Below are positions 8,087-16,818 of a stretch of DNA of 64,000 bases, one piece after another. The translations under genes and the position numbers were made by a program. Source of the DNA: Promethearchaeia archaeon (lineage in GTDB: Archaea > Asgardarchaeota > Lokiarchaeia > Sigyniarchaeales > SOKP01); contig JAHQWK010000011.1 of assembly GCA_029856145.1 (NCBI GenBank), positions 1 to 64,000 on the forward strand. The letters are read 5' to 3'. Under the pieces are notes generated by a model. That model did not search any database and was not told where the DNA came from. It saw nothing but the letters and a program-made list of their open reading frames with translations. The first letter of the stretch is position 1. Each line of letters opens with the position of its first letter.

Positions 8087-8275
8087 TCAAAGTAGTTTTT
8101 TTAAATGTCCTAAGGATTGATTTATCTTAAAAGATGTTATTTCTTCAGGAGTTAATAGAATATCACCATGTTCTTCAGCTTGTTTAATGTGAAGACGTAG
8201 CTAATAATATTGATTATTAGATAAACGATATTTTAATTTGTAAAGGATTCTTCAGCAGGCAATATAGTATCGACC
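8087..8275 (-). pseudogene. Decayed C-terminal gene fragment, family unknown
   Basis: The minus strand carries a frame that reads as protein but is interrupted by in-frame stops: RYYIAC-stop, then RILYKLKYRLSNNQYY-stop, then LRLHIKQAEEHGDILLTPEE and ITSFKINQSLGHLKKLL, ending TGA at 8087-8089. The continuity of protein-like sequence across two stops in one frame points to a pseudogene rather than chance. No start is present and the family is not recognised. The remainder of the gap (8276-8433) is the upstream region of the next gene. Confidence 0.45.
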
Positions 8276-8433
8276 TGTTCTTAAATAATTTTATAATATT
8301 ATAGAATAATTTTTTACCAAAAATTAAATTTTTTTAAAGATTTAGAAATCTGTTATTAAAAAAGGAAAATTTTTATATCCAATAAAAAAAGAAAATCAAA
8401 ACTAAACTTACTTGAAATAATAGTGTTAAAAAT

Positions 8434-10305
8434 ATGAAATGGCGCTATTTAGTAATTGGTATAGTGTTAGTAATTATCTTAATTTCACTATCTTTAGTCG
8501 AATTTTTTATAGTTAATTCGATCTATTGGAGTTTCTTAATTAGCGTAGGGGTGCTATTGAATTTTGCACATATTCTTACACATAAATTTAATTGGGAGTT
8601 AGATACTAAAAAAGTACTTTCCATCTATTTCACACTCTCCACAGCATTGATGGTAATAGAATTTATAATAACAGGAAGTTTTCTTTGGACTTTTTCTTTC
8701 ACAGTTATGTCGCTTTTTTTTGTAGGACATTATTTAACAAGTGGTTTTAATCTTGTTTTCAAGCAGTTTCACGTTAGAGAAATATATCGGGGCTTAATTA
8801 GCTTTTATTTGGCATTTGTTTATTTTTACATATTATTGTACATATTTCTTCAAACCATTAATCAAACCATTATTTTTATCGAATTTAGTTTTATTTTTTA
8901 TATTTCAATAGTTTTTATGATTTTACTAACAATAAACTCTTTAATAAGAATAGTCGCAGTTGCTTTTCATAGAAGAAGGTACGATATATTTCCAATTAAT
9001 AGGATAGAATATGCTGCATTATATTATTTAGGAAAGGTAGATGATAATCGCTTAAATTTTTTGGAATTAAAAGAGCAAATTAATGGAATATTTAACATTT
9101 TTATAGAAAGCGTTTATTTTGATGATAAAACAGCAAAATCTAGTATATATTATCTTTGTGCGCTTGGGTTTGCTGATATTAAAGATAATGACGTTTGCCT
9201 GAACGAGTTAGGTAAACAACAGGGGAAACAATGGAATGAAACATTGGATAACCAATTGAGGAAGTTCAATAAAATTTTAAATAGTAATAGTGTTTTGATA
9301 CGTTCATTTTCAGGGTTAATTATTCTGAGCCTTCTTAAAATCCTAATAGGCTTTTTCAATTCAGAATCATTATTCGCAGAAGGGTTCGAAAATTTACTTG
9401 ATTGTATCGCTGTAATTTTAATTGTAATAGGTATTAAAGTTAAAAAAGAAAAACTGGTAAACATAATCATTATAAGCTTAATGGCATTTACGGGAGGTTC
9501 TATTTTACTAAATTCAATTCTATCTTTATTTTATACCCCTGAACCTATTTCTAATGTAATATATATCGTGATAATCGCTCTAGTATCTATATTTTTAAAT
9601 ACATACTTACGTATTTTAAAGAATTTTGTAGGGAAAAAAAATAGGAACTCTTCACTAATCGCTAGTGCAATAGATTCAAAAGTAAATATTATATTATCAA
9701 TCAGTATAATTATAGGTGCCCTTTTGTCGAATCTCGGAACGTCTTTAGGAATAACATTTTTCCATTATTTTGATCCAATTATCGCAATTTTTGTATGTTT
9801 TCTCATATTTAAAGAAGTGATTGAAATAAGCCGTGATTTAATTACCTCGAAAGAAGAAGAAATTGAATTTGAGAAATTCCAAATGAAATATGAAAAAAAT
9901 TTCAAAGAATACATAACTAAGTGGATACTTTCTGTTTATAATGATAATTTAAATTTGGAATTCACACCTGAACATTTATCGGAATATTTTCAAAAATCTT
10001 TGAAACAAGGCGAAGAGGTTTACACAGAGTTTGCTTATTTTGGATTATATATATTTAAGGAAAAAGGGATAGTTTCTGTGATAAATGACTTACTTAATGA
10101 TAAGTCCTTATCACTATCAGAAAAAGGATTTCTTAACCTGACTAAAAGAGGAAGATACTTTTATGAACATCTCTATTCTAAAGAATTACTAAAAGACCTC
10201 AAAGATCCTTTTGATTTCTTTTTTGAACAGCAAATTAGTTTTGATAGTATAAAATTGAGAAAGCTTGAAATATTAGAAAATTTGCATTTAATTGATAGTA
10301 AATGA
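8434..10305 (+). CDS. CDF-transporter-like membrane domain fused to extra TM and winged-helix-like regions
   Basis: A 623-residue protein in four parts. Residues about 1-175 hold six hydrophobic segments. Residues about 185-275 look like a soluble winged-helix region (FLELKEQINGIF, LCALGFADIKDNDVCLNELG). Residues about 285-470 resemble a cation-diffusion-facilitator TM domain: EGFENLLDCIAVILIVIGI, then SSLIASAIDSKVNIILSISI, then DPIIAIFVCFLIFKEVIEIS, which mirror the CDF patterns HSLLDxxAD, SPSLxADAxxHxxD and DPxxxxxVxxxI. The metal-site His/Asp residues are only partly kept (Asp in LLDC and AIDSKVN; the usual His is absent). Residues 475-623 are cytosolic with another wHTH-like end (LNLTKRGRYFYEHL). 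Transport function is uncertain; a metal or membrane-state sensor is equally plausible. Confidence 0.65.
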   Translation: MKWRYLVIGIVLVIILISLSLVEFFIVNSIYWSFLISVGVLLNFAHILTHKFNWELDTKKVLSIYFTLSTALMVIEFIITGSFLWTFSFTVMSLFFVGHYLTSGFNLVFKQFHVREIYRGLISFYLAFVYFYILLYIFLQTINQTIIFIEFSFIFYISIVFMILLTINSLIRIVAVAFHRRRYDIFPINRIEYAALYYLGKVDDNRLNFLELKEQINGIFNIFIESVYFDDKTAKSSIYYLCALGFADIKDNDVCLNELGKQQGKQWNETLDNQLRKFNKILNSNSVLIRSFSGLIILSLLKILIGFFNSESLFAEGFENLLDCIAVILIVIGIKVKKEKLVNIIIISLMAFTGGSILLNSILSLFYTPEPISNVIYIVIIALVSIFLNTYLRILKNFVGKKNRNSSLIASAIDSKVNIILSISIIIGALLSNLGTSLGITFFHYFDPIIAIFVCFLIFKEVIEISRDLITSKEEEIEFEKFQMKYEKNFKEYITKWILSVYNDNLNLEFTPEHLSEYFQKSLKQGEEVYTEFAYFGLYIFKEKGIVSVINDLLNDKSLSLSEKGFLNLTKRGRYFYEHLYSKELLKDLKDPFDFFFEQQISFDSIKLRKLEILENLHLIDSK

Positions 10306-10397
10306 TTCAAATTTATTGAAAAGAATGATGAAAAATTAAAAAGATTAAATTATCTTCCAATACTTGGAAAATTGAGCAGAAATAAAATTTTAGATAC

Positions 10398-11555
10398 TTA
10401 CACTTTACCTCCAGTTAGTATCTTCCCTACCATTTTGAGAGTGCCAAGGAAGCCTCTTTTTTTTATCATCATTTTCGTATACATTCTCCCGGAACTCTTT
10501 GGCGGCGTAACACTCTTTCCTTTTTTATAGAGTCTCATGGCTTTCATTCCACAGGTTGCGACGCAATTCCCACATCCAATACATCTATCCAAATTTACAA
10601 TCGCTTTGTCATTCTCTAGCACGATAGCGTCCATTTGGCATCGTTTCACACATGTTTCACATCCATTGCAGAGTTCTGGATTCGATTGAGCATAAAAGTT
10701 GGAAGAGTAATATTCGGTGGGCTTTGGAAACTTTTTAGCCATTGTTAAAACACCACAGCAACACCCGCAGCAGACACACATAAAAGAGGGATTTTGGCTA
10801 TTTTCAGGTTGTAGAACAAAGCCTTCCTTTTGATATTTTTTTAGAATTTCAAACATTTCTTCTTTAGAAACTTCTTTTCCTAATCCATCTTTAATTCTTC
10901 TAGCCGCTGCATCATTGAACATAACACAGCACCGACGAGTGCTTGAAAGTTCACAGGATTCTTCAAGGACATCCCGCTGCTCTCGGCATACACAGTTTAT
11001 TATTGCGATTTTATCAACCTTATTTCTGATTATATCTCGTATATTATCATAGGTACTGACAGTGTATTCCGGAGAAAGGCTTTTTTCTACAGGAATCGTA
11101 CGCATCTGCCCGGGTTTTGTTTTATTGTGAAATTCTTCATAAAACACACCAAGCGAGTAGTCTTTAGCGAGTTCTGCAAACTCTTTTGTAACCCTCCCTA
11201 ATTGATATTCAAAAATACCAATAGCCCATTGAGCTAGCCTATAGCGCCTCCTATTATGTTTTTTATCATATACCGAGCCTCCTCCCTGGATTGCTCCTTT
11301 TTCACTAAGATTGTTTAATATCTCTTCCAATCTTTCCTTGGATATTGAGATGCCATTTTTTGTAACTCGTTTATGAATCTTATCTAAAGGTTCCGGTAGA
11401 GCACTTAAATGGATGGTAATCGCAGCTTCCTCTGGTGTGAAAAGAAGTTTCAATATCTGAATCTCTAAACCAGATTCATGTACCGGGAAGCTGATGGGCA
11501 TACGTTCATCAATTTCTTTATGAAGCTTCTTATAAATCTCATTCTCACTTTGCAT
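10398..11555 (-). CDS. HTH plus double 4Fe-4S ferredoxin-domain protein
   Basis: A 385-residue protein. Residues about 25-115 look like a winged helix (LFTPEEAAITIHLSALPEP, ISKERLEEILNNLSEKGAI). A middle region contains many cysteines (INCVCREQRD, SCELSSTRRCCVMF, FMCVCCGCCCGVL). A C-terminal bacterial-type ferredoxin domain carries two CxxCxxC motifs (CNGCETCVKRC and CIGCGNCVATC). This architecture recurs in archaea and sulfate reducers as a 4Fe-4S binding protein of unknown role. The DNA-binding-like N-terminus plus clusters suggests redox-responsive regulation or electron transfer (inference). Monocistronic; convergent with the CDF-like gene. Confidence 0.85.
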   Translation of the reverse strand: MQSENEIYKKLHKEIDERMPISFPVHESGLEIQILKLLFTPEEAAITIHLSALPEPLDKIHKRVTKNGISISKERLEEILNNLSEKGAIQGGGSVYDKKHNRRRYRLAQWAIGIFEYQLGRVTKEFAELAKDYSLGVFYEEFHNKTKPGQMRTIPVEKSLSPEYTVSTYDNIRDIIRNKVDKIAIINCVCREQRDVLEESCELSSTRRCCVMFNDAAARRIKDGLGKEVSKEEMFEILKKYQKEGFVLQPENSQNPSFMCVCCGCCCGVLTMAKKFPKPTEYYSSNFYAQSNPELCNGCETCVKRCQMDAIVLENDKAIVNLDRCIGCGNCVATCGMKAMRLYKKGKSVTPPKSSGRMYTKMMIKKRGFLGTLKMVGKILTGGKV

Positions 11556-11722
11556 TAAATAATCCCTTTTATATTTTCAAATTCCTAATTAAAAGAATGA
11601 ATACTACAAAATAAAAAAAAATTTTTAATTCCAATTCTATTCTAACCTTAATTTTTTTATGGTAAGATCTGGTTGTTTTAATATCCTTATCAAATTAGAA
11701 TAGAAGGGTTTATAGTTGAGCT

Positions 11723-12241
11723 TTAAAGATTCAAAATAATATCTCCTGAACAATTTTCACGAGAATTTAGTAGGCATGTATCGATTTCAGGCTCAATTCT
11801 ATGTGTAATTCCTAGTGCATCCAACCAGCAACTGACGCGAAATATGACACCACATTCATATTGCTTGTGAACTCCAATCATTTCCATGCCTTTGTAGGCA
11901 AAGCATTGGTTCATTTCCCAATGCATCCGATTATTTTCAGGGAATGTATACTTAAAGTCCATGAAATCTCCTTTTAATATGCTAAAACCATTAGTAAAAA
12001 AAACTTTTAATTGTTCAAACGTTTCTATCTTTACATTTTCCCATCCCATTGCTTTTTGTATACTTTTCATTTCAATTGCTGAAAGTGTTTTAATAGCAGC
12101 TTTATTTAGTTTATTAGCAGCATCAATACCTAATTCACGGGCACAGTTATAAAACCATGAGCCATCGTGAGTCATCCAACATTTAACAAGAAGTTCTTTT
12201 AATTGCTTTTTATCAAGTTGATCAAATAACGTCATTACCAT
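11723..12241 (-). CDS. DUF6125-like protein
   Basis: A 172-residue soluble protein with the signature CWMTHDGSWFYNCARELGID near the N-terminus, then LNKAAIKTLSAIEMK, and a C-terminal half with conserved Cys (NQCFAYKGMEMIG, YECGVIFRVSCWLDALGI). This matches, from memory, the DUF6125 family, frequent in archaea and anaerobic bacteria and perhaps related to ATC-hydrolase-like proteins such as 55344-55850. No function is established. Two possible ATGs lie two codons apart (MVM). Confidence 0.7.
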   Translation of the reverse strand: MVMTLFDQLDKKQLKELLVKCWMTHDGSWFYNCARELGIDAANKLNKAAIKTLSAIEMKSIQKAMGWENVKIETFEQLKVFFTNGFSILKGDFMDFKYTFPENNRMHWEMNQCFAYKGMEMIGVHKQYECGVIFRVSCWLDALGITHRIEPEIDTCLLNSRENCSGDIILNL

Positions 12242-12545
12242 AATAATTATGAAGTTGATTATATTTAAAAAAGGTTAAGAGATTGGAAGATTTAAAGGTA
12301 TAAATTCTATAAAAACGAAAATTATGCCTAATTAAAGATAATAGTATTATTAAAAATAGAGTTACTTTTTTAATTATTATTTTTTGATTTTAATTTTTTA
12401 AATTTTTAAGTTTATTATAAACTGAAATTATTGGGGATAAATATACCTAAAATATTTAATTAGTATAGTAATGACTTAAAAATATTTAAGTATAAAATTT
12501 ATTCATAAAAAAATTCTGGAAGGAATTTAAAAAAGAGATACTAGT
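12242..12545. other. Divergent intergenic region
   Basis: Roughly 300 very AT-rich bases between two divergently transcribed genes, with no coding signal or clear repeat. Promoters for both sides are expected here. Confidence 0.3.
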
Positions 12546-13301
12546 ATGAGATTTTTCACACTTTCCGAGGTTAAGAATGAACTTAATCTGAGAAAGAATG
12601 AGGAAAAACCCAATATTAGTATAGTAGGTGAACTCAGTGTTGCTATTCAGTTTTTTAAGGCTTTTACTAATGGTTTTCAAGAAATTAAGTTTATTGAATG
12701 GAAACATAGAGAGGGTATAGATCTTACAATTAAATTCTTAAATAGGTCAGAAACTAAAGTTGAGGTTAAAAGTTCTCTCTTAAAAAAAGATTATCTTCAG
12801 AATATTTTAGTTTACGGTGTACCGATTAAAGAGAAGGATTTTTTTAATAGATTTGATTTATTAGCAATGGTAAATTTTAAAAATGATTTTGAAGTAGATC
12901 AATACTTTTATTTTCCTTTTGAAATTTTCGAAAAGATTAAACCAAATCCCTATTATATCTTACCCCAGACAATTCTCACGAATTTATATAAGGAATATCC
13001 ATTTCATAAAAATGATTTTTATAAGGAAATAATTATCCCGAAATCTGGTCAATATCCCAATTGGTTTGGTGAGAAAGAATTATGTCCTTTTATAAGAGAA
13101 TATCGTCTATCTCTCAAACACTTCTATGAGGAGGAAATTGTTAAAAAAAGAGAAATTATGAGTAATTTAGCATTAGTATATCAAAAAGCTTCCAAACTGA
13201 AGTCTAAAATATTCCAAGAAGTGCAAATTCATAATGATTATCCTGTAAATTATTGTTTGAACTGTTCAGAGAAATGTACTTATATTTTGAATAGTAGATG
13301 A
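12546..13301 (+). CDS. Hypothetical protein with PD-(D/E)XK nuclease-like N-terminus
   Basis: A 251-residue soluble protein. The N-terminal third has the order expected of a PD-(D/E)XK fold: helix with Glu (ISIVGELSVAIQFFKAF, E29), a strand with an acidic residue (REGIDLTIKF, D59), then a strand ending in E-x-K (TKVEVKSS, E73 and K75). The middle is aromatic- and Lys-rich, and the C-terminus has a Cys cluster (YCLNCSEKCTY) that could bind metal. No methyltransferase or other restriction-modification gene is adjacent. The nuclease assignment is inference from motif spacing. The ATG at 12546 is preceded by AAAAAGAGATACTAGT. Confidence 0.5.
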   Translation: MRFFTLSEVKNELNLRKNEEKPNISIVGELSVAIQFFKAFTNGFQEIKFIEWKHREGIDLTIKFLNRSETKVEVKSSLLKKDYLQNILVYGVPIKEKDFFNRFDLLAMVNFKNDFEVDQYFYFPFEIFEKIKPNPYYILPQTILTNLYKEYPFHKNDFYKEIIIPKSGQYPNWFGEKELCPFIREYRLSLKHFYEEEIVKKREIMSNLALVYQKASKLKSKIFQEVQIHNDYPVNYCLNCSEKCTYILNSR

Positions 13302-13404
13302 AAATATCTTAGACTAATTTATTATTCTTGCTAAATACCAATTAATTTATTTCTATTAATTATTATATTATCTTAATCATGTTAGAATGGAAGGTGATAA
13401 ATGA

Positions 13405-14667
13405 ATGAAAATGATTACGGGAGTGGATATTTTAGATGAAGAGATAAAGGATAAATTAAGGTCAGAAAATATTTATAAAATTTTCAATAATTTCATTTTT
13501 CCACTTATAACGGAGGAGGAACGGGATTTTTTGGAGGAACTAGAGCAATTTCTACTTAAGGAAATTGAGTCTAAAATGAATTTAAATGAAGAAGTTTATG
13601 AGCTTTTTCCAATCCTCGGGAAGAAAAACTATATTCAGCGATTAAATCCTTATGGAGATTCTGAAAGGTATAGCATGCGTTATGAAATGCTTTTAGCCAT
13701 GGCAACCTCGATTATTGATCCCGAATTAGATTTGGCACGAGTGGTCACAGGGGTAATCTTTGCCAATCCATTGTTTCAATTTGGCAGGGGAGATCGAATT
13801 TCAGAAATTTTAAATGAAATAATAACAGGCAAAAAGATTGGTTGTATTTGTATTACGGAGAGAAAGCATGGTTCTGATGCGGTTAATATGGAAACTAAAG
13901 TCACCGATCAAGGAGATCATTTAATTTTCACTGGAGAGAAATTATATACGACTAATGGTCCAGTGGCAGATTATTTTATAGTATATGGAGTCTCAGATGT
14001 CTCAGATCCACGAGGAACAATGTATCAAGCAATCGCAGAAAGAGGACATGAAGGATTGATAACTAATAGACTTGGTGTTCAATCAGTTCCACGAGTACAA
14101 ATTGGGCAAACTCTTTTCAATTCTGTGAAAATTCCAAGGGAAAATATTCTTGGCGACAAAGGTCAAGGCTATAAGAATTTATTTTCTGGACTTGTAGCTG
14201 AAAGGTGTTCTATCATTGGGTCTAGTTTAGGAATTGCATGGTTAACTGCAGTTACCGGTCTTATTTATACAAACCTAAGGGTTCAATTTGGCCGACCGCT
14301 ATACGATTTTCAAGGAGTTTCGCTTCCTCAAACCCAGAATTTTACTGAACTTATGGCCGCTACAGAACTTGGTTTTAAGTCAGCTTCTGAGTATAACAAG
14401 ACAGTTGAACGTAAACATTTCGATCAGCAAAAATTCATTAAATATAATGCCGCATTTAGTTCAGGTACTAAATATCTTGCTTCACACTTGGCTCATAAAA
14501 TTTCTTATGAAACGCAACAATTATGTGGTGGTATTGCGTTTACAGATAACCTGCGAATTGATAAAGCATTAGAAGTTGCGAAAGTTCAGGAAATAATAGG
14601 AGGGGCTCGAAATATTCAGCTTTATTTGGTTAGCCGCGCTATTAAAGATATGATTTCTCTATTATAA
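13405..14667 (+). CDS. Acyl-CoA dehydrogenase family flavoprotein
   Basis: A 420-residue ACAD-fold protein. The FAD/substrate region reads GCICITERKHGSDAVNMETK and then GEKLYTTNGPVADYFIVYG. The C-terminal helical domain has AERCSIIGSSLGIAWLTAV, then GRPLYDFQG, then QQLCGGIAFTDNLRIDKALE and EIIGGARNIQLYLVSRAIKD. Length and motif order fit the family, although the usual QG(T/S) and EGT motifs are divergent. It would oxidise an acyl-CoA or a related CoA or nitroalkane substrate. The start is the ATG at 13405 because AAGGTGAT lies 7 bases upstream; an out-of-frame ATG occurs at 13401. A relic of a close paralogue's 3' end lies at 5853-5930. Confidence 0.88.
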   Translation: MKMITGVDILDEEIKDKLRSENIYKIFNNFIFPLITEEERDFLEELEQFLLKEIESKMNLNEEVYELFPILGKKNYIQRLNPYGDSERYSMRYEMLLAMATSIIDPELDLARVVTGVIFANPLFQFGRGDRISEILNEIITGKKIGCICITERKHGSDAVNMETKVTDQGDHLIFTGEKLYTTNGPVADYFIVYGVSDVSDPRGTMYQAIAERGHEGLITNRLGVQSVPRVQIGQTLFNSVKIPRENILGDKGQGYKNLFSGLVAERCSIIGSSLGIAWLTAVTGLIYTNLRVQFGRPLYDFQGVSLPQTQNFTELMAATELGFKSASEYNKTVERKHFDQQKFIKYNAAFSSGTKYLASHLAHKISYETQQLCGGIAFTDNLRIDKALEVAKVQEIIGGARNIQLYLVSRAIKDMISLL

Positions 14668-14681
14668 TTGAAATAAAAGGT

Positions 14682-14795
14682 ATAATAAATGATTTCGAAA
14701 TAGCGAGAAAAGTTTTACAATTGGAGCGAATAATAATCTTAATAGACAATAGCAACATTTTCCAGGGTTTTAGGAAATATAATAATTTAAATTAG
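14682..14795 (+). pseudogene. Relic of an NYN-domain nuclease gene (first catalytic motif only)
   Basis: In one frame this gap reads NDFEIARKVLQLERIIILID followed by NSNIFQGFRKYNNLN-stop. The intact NYN protein at 27217-28071 has ERIMIFIDNSNIFKGFQKYN, and the DNA matches closely. The frame stops where the intact protein continues with KADYEKL, so only the beta1/IDNSN region remains. No start codon or ribosome site precedes it. Confidence 0.7.
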
Positions 14796-14910
14796 ATAAA
14801 TTCAAGATTATTCGGTTTTAATTTGTAAATCCTTTTAAATATGGTAGAATAAAAGAATAATAGTACAAGAGGAAGAAATCGAATGTTAAAAACGTTATAT
14901 GGTGAGGAAA

Positions 14911-15810
14911 ATGATAATTGATACGCATTGTCATGTTTGGGATGAGGAATCCATATCTGAAGAGCTTCGAGGTATTCTTAATGCGACAGCGGAGAAACAT
15001 AAGTTTGATTTGAGTCTAATTTTGAATGCTACTCCAGAAAGATTAATAAAAGAAATGGATGAGGCGGAAATAGACAAGGCAGTAATACTTGCTTTAGATT
15101 ATGAGTATGTTTTCCGAGGACATTTGAGTTACAAGGAATATAATGATAAGGTTGCAGGGTATGTAAAGGATTTTCCCGATAGATTAATTGGCCTTGCTGG
15201 TATTGATCCAAGAAGAGGAAAAGAAGCCATTCAAGAGCTTGAGAGGTGTATAGGAGAACTGGGATTCGCAGGAGTCAAACTATGGCCTTTAATGGGATTT
15301 TATCCTGATGATCCCAAATTTTACCCTTTCTACGAGCGCATAGAAGAGCTTGGAGCCGTAATTTTATGCCATACTGGTTCTGGTCCGCAAAAGACGTATC
15401 TTAAATATTGTAGACCAGCATACGTAGATACGGTTGCTGTAGATTTTCCCAAAATCAAAATTATGATGGCACATATGGGTGATCCATGGACAAACGAGGC
15501 TATAACAGTAGCAGCAAAAAATCCTAATGTGTATATTGATATTTCGGCATGGGAAGCAGTTTTTAAATTTACTCCATTTACTTTTATCGAAACGCTGGTT
15601 CAGGCAAAGATGACATGTGGAATAGACAAAATTTTATTTGGTACAGATTGGCCTTTACTTTCTCCAATATTATCGCTAGAACACTGGGTAAAAGGGATTA
15701 AAAAAATGGAATTACCGGCACCGCTTAAATCAAGGGGGTTACCTGAATTTAATGAAGAGGAAAAAAACAAAATTCTTGGAGGAAATGCAGCAAAAATATT
15801 TGATTTATGA
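14911..15810 (+). CDS. Amidohydrolase-2 family metal-dependent hydrolase
   Basis: A TIM-barrel amidohydrolase of about 299 residues. It has IIDTHCHVWD at the N-terminus (the HxH metal site), then LIGLAGIDPRRGKEAIQELE, GFAGVKLWPLMGFYPDDP, VILCHTGSGPQKTY (His), IKIMMAHMGDPWTNEA (His) and ILFGTDWPLLSP (catalytic Asp). The pattern fits the ACMSD/decarboxylase-like amidohydrolase-2 group, which hydrolyses or decarboxylates small carboxylated substrates. The start is set at 14911 because GGTGAGG ends 4 bases upstream; an in-frame ATG at 14899 would place the ribosome site inside the gene. Confidence 0.88.
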   Translation: MIIDTHCHVWDEESISEELRGILNATAEKHKFDLSLILNATPERLIKEMDEAEIDKAVILALDYEYVFRGHLSYKEYNDKVAGYVKDFPDRLIGLAGIDPRRGKEAIQELERCIGELGFAGVKLWPLMGFYPDDPKFYPFYERIEELGAVILCHTGSGPQKTYLKYCRPAYVDTVAVDFPKIKIMMAHMGDPWTNEAITVAAKNPNVYIDISAWEAVFKFTPFTFIETLVQAKMTCGIDKILFGTDWPLLSPILSLEHWVKGIKKMELPAPLKSRGLPEFNEEEKNKILGGNAAKIFDL

Positions 15811-15926
15811 ATATCATTATAGTAAAGATAATATTGCCTATTATCCGCTATAATTTTATCTTAAATTCTTGTAAATTATTTAGAGGTCCAGCTCGCGGAG
15901 TTGTACCATTTTTCAAAAATCGATGA
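15811..15926. other. Intergenic spacer with a locally GC-rich patch
   Basis: The convergent gap contains GGTCCAGCTCGCGGAG around 15887-15902, noticeably richer in G+C than its surroundings. No tRNA-like fold or matching arm could be drawn. Confidence 0.25.
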
Positions 15927-16133
15927 TCACTTCTTTTTTAATACTAGCATACGATTCTTGCATACATTATCATGCCATTGCTTATCTTTACGAAGTTCCT
16001 TAATAATATTCATGCACATAAATTCCTTGTAATCACTGTATTTCTCTGGTAATTCGATCTCCAATAATGGCATTCTTTTTACAACCTTTCTTTTTGGTCT
16101 ATCATTTTCACATACGCTACATTTTACTTCCAT
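15927..16133 (-). CDS. Small cysteine-containing hypothetical protein
   Basis: A 68-residue basic protein with CSVCEND near the N-terminus, another Cys in EFMCMNII and one in HDNVCKN, so it could bind one zinc ion. The C-terminus is Lys-rich. No family is recognised. The region upstream of its start is strongly A+T-rich. It is one of several Cys-rich mini-proteins in the window. Confidence 0.55.
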   Translation of the reverse strand: MEVKCSVCENDRPKRKVVKRMPLLEIELPEKYSDYKEFMCMNIIKELRKDKQWHDNVCKNRMLVLKKK

Positions 16134-16517
16134 TTTTCCACCTTTTTTTAAAATATCCTAACGTCCATTCTGTATTAGGACACGCTTTTCTTAACACGAA
16201 TTTCAAATGTTTAAGAAATATTTTACAGTAATTAAAAAAAATGGTAAATACAAACATTTAAACTTTTTAGTTAATTATCAAGATTTTAATTTAAATAATT
16301 ATTTAGAAATCTCTAAAATTTTAAACCCTTTCACTCTTTTCTCTTAAAATACCTCAATTTAACCCAATTACACTAAAAATAACCAAGATATTTTCTAACA
16401 GAATTTTGAAGTGTATTTTTCATAATACCAAGGTTTATTAAATTTAAAAATATATCTTATATGCTTGAACAGAGATATTTCAAAGTTTCAAGCATAAAAT
16501 TAAAATTTGGTGAAAGT
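16134..16517. other. AT-rich divergent intergenic region
   Basis: About 380 bases between divergently oriented small genes. Long A/T runs, for example AAATTTAAAAATATATCTTATATG around 16440-16463, are plausible promoter DNA for the zinc-ribbon gene. No coding signal is seen. Confidence 0.3.
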
Positions 16518-16658
16518 ATGTCTAATAGAAATTATGGCGATAGAACGATGCACAAAGCCACATGTGCCGATTGTGGAAACGAGTGCGAAGTTCCATTTAA
16601 GCCTACGGAAGGCAGACCTGTTTATTGTCGAGAGTGTTATAAAAAGCATAGAAGATAA
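16518..16658 (+). CDS. Small CxxC...CxxC zinc-ribbon protein
   Basis: A 46-residue protein with CADCGNECEVPFKPTEGRPV followed by YCRECYKKHR, the well-known CxxC-CxxC mini zinc ribbon (DRTMHKATCADCG...VYCRECY) found in many archaea and candidate-phylum bacteria. It probably binds one Zn and nucleic acid. The start is placed at 16518 because GGTGA at 16509-16513 is correctly spaced. The in-frame ATG at 16461 would add 19 residues that the family lacks. Confidence 0.8.
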   Translation: MSNRNYGDRTMHKATCADCGNECEVPFKPTEGRPVYCRECYKKHRR

Positions 16659-16675
16659 GTAATTCTATTTTTTCT

Positions 16676-16707
16676 AAGTTTTGGTAACAACCAAAAACTT
16701 TTTTTCT
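16676..16707 (+). terminator. Hairpin plus T-run terminator-like structure
   Basis: AAGTTTTGG (16676-16684), loop TAACAA, then CCAAAAACTT (16691-16700) form a stem with one bulged A, followed by a run of seven T. It lies just after the zinc-ribbon gene and fits transcription termination in an A+T-rich archaeon. Confidence 0.55.
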
Positions 16708-16761
16708 AACTTATCGAGTAATGATTTATTTTTTTTTCATTTTTTTTTTTCATTTTTTGAC

Positions 16762-16773
16762 TTATATATAAAA
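16762..16773 (+). promoter_or_regulatory. TATA box of the zinc-finger gene at 16819
   Basis: TTATATATAAAA lies about 46 bases before the ATG, consistent with an archaeal TATA box followed by a leader of roughly 20 bases. The same element, followed by a shared TTATAACATTAA stretch, recurs at 26887-26897 in the duplicated cassette, which supports its being a conserved promoter. Confidence 0.6.
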
Positions 16774-16818
16774 GACTTATAACATTAACAAACTCAATAT
16801 ATTTGAGATCATTATTTT

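Noticed and set aside
15887..15902. GC-rich patch considered as part of a tRNA or ncRNA
   Set aside because: No cloverleaf arms, T-loop or acceptor pairing could be found around it.
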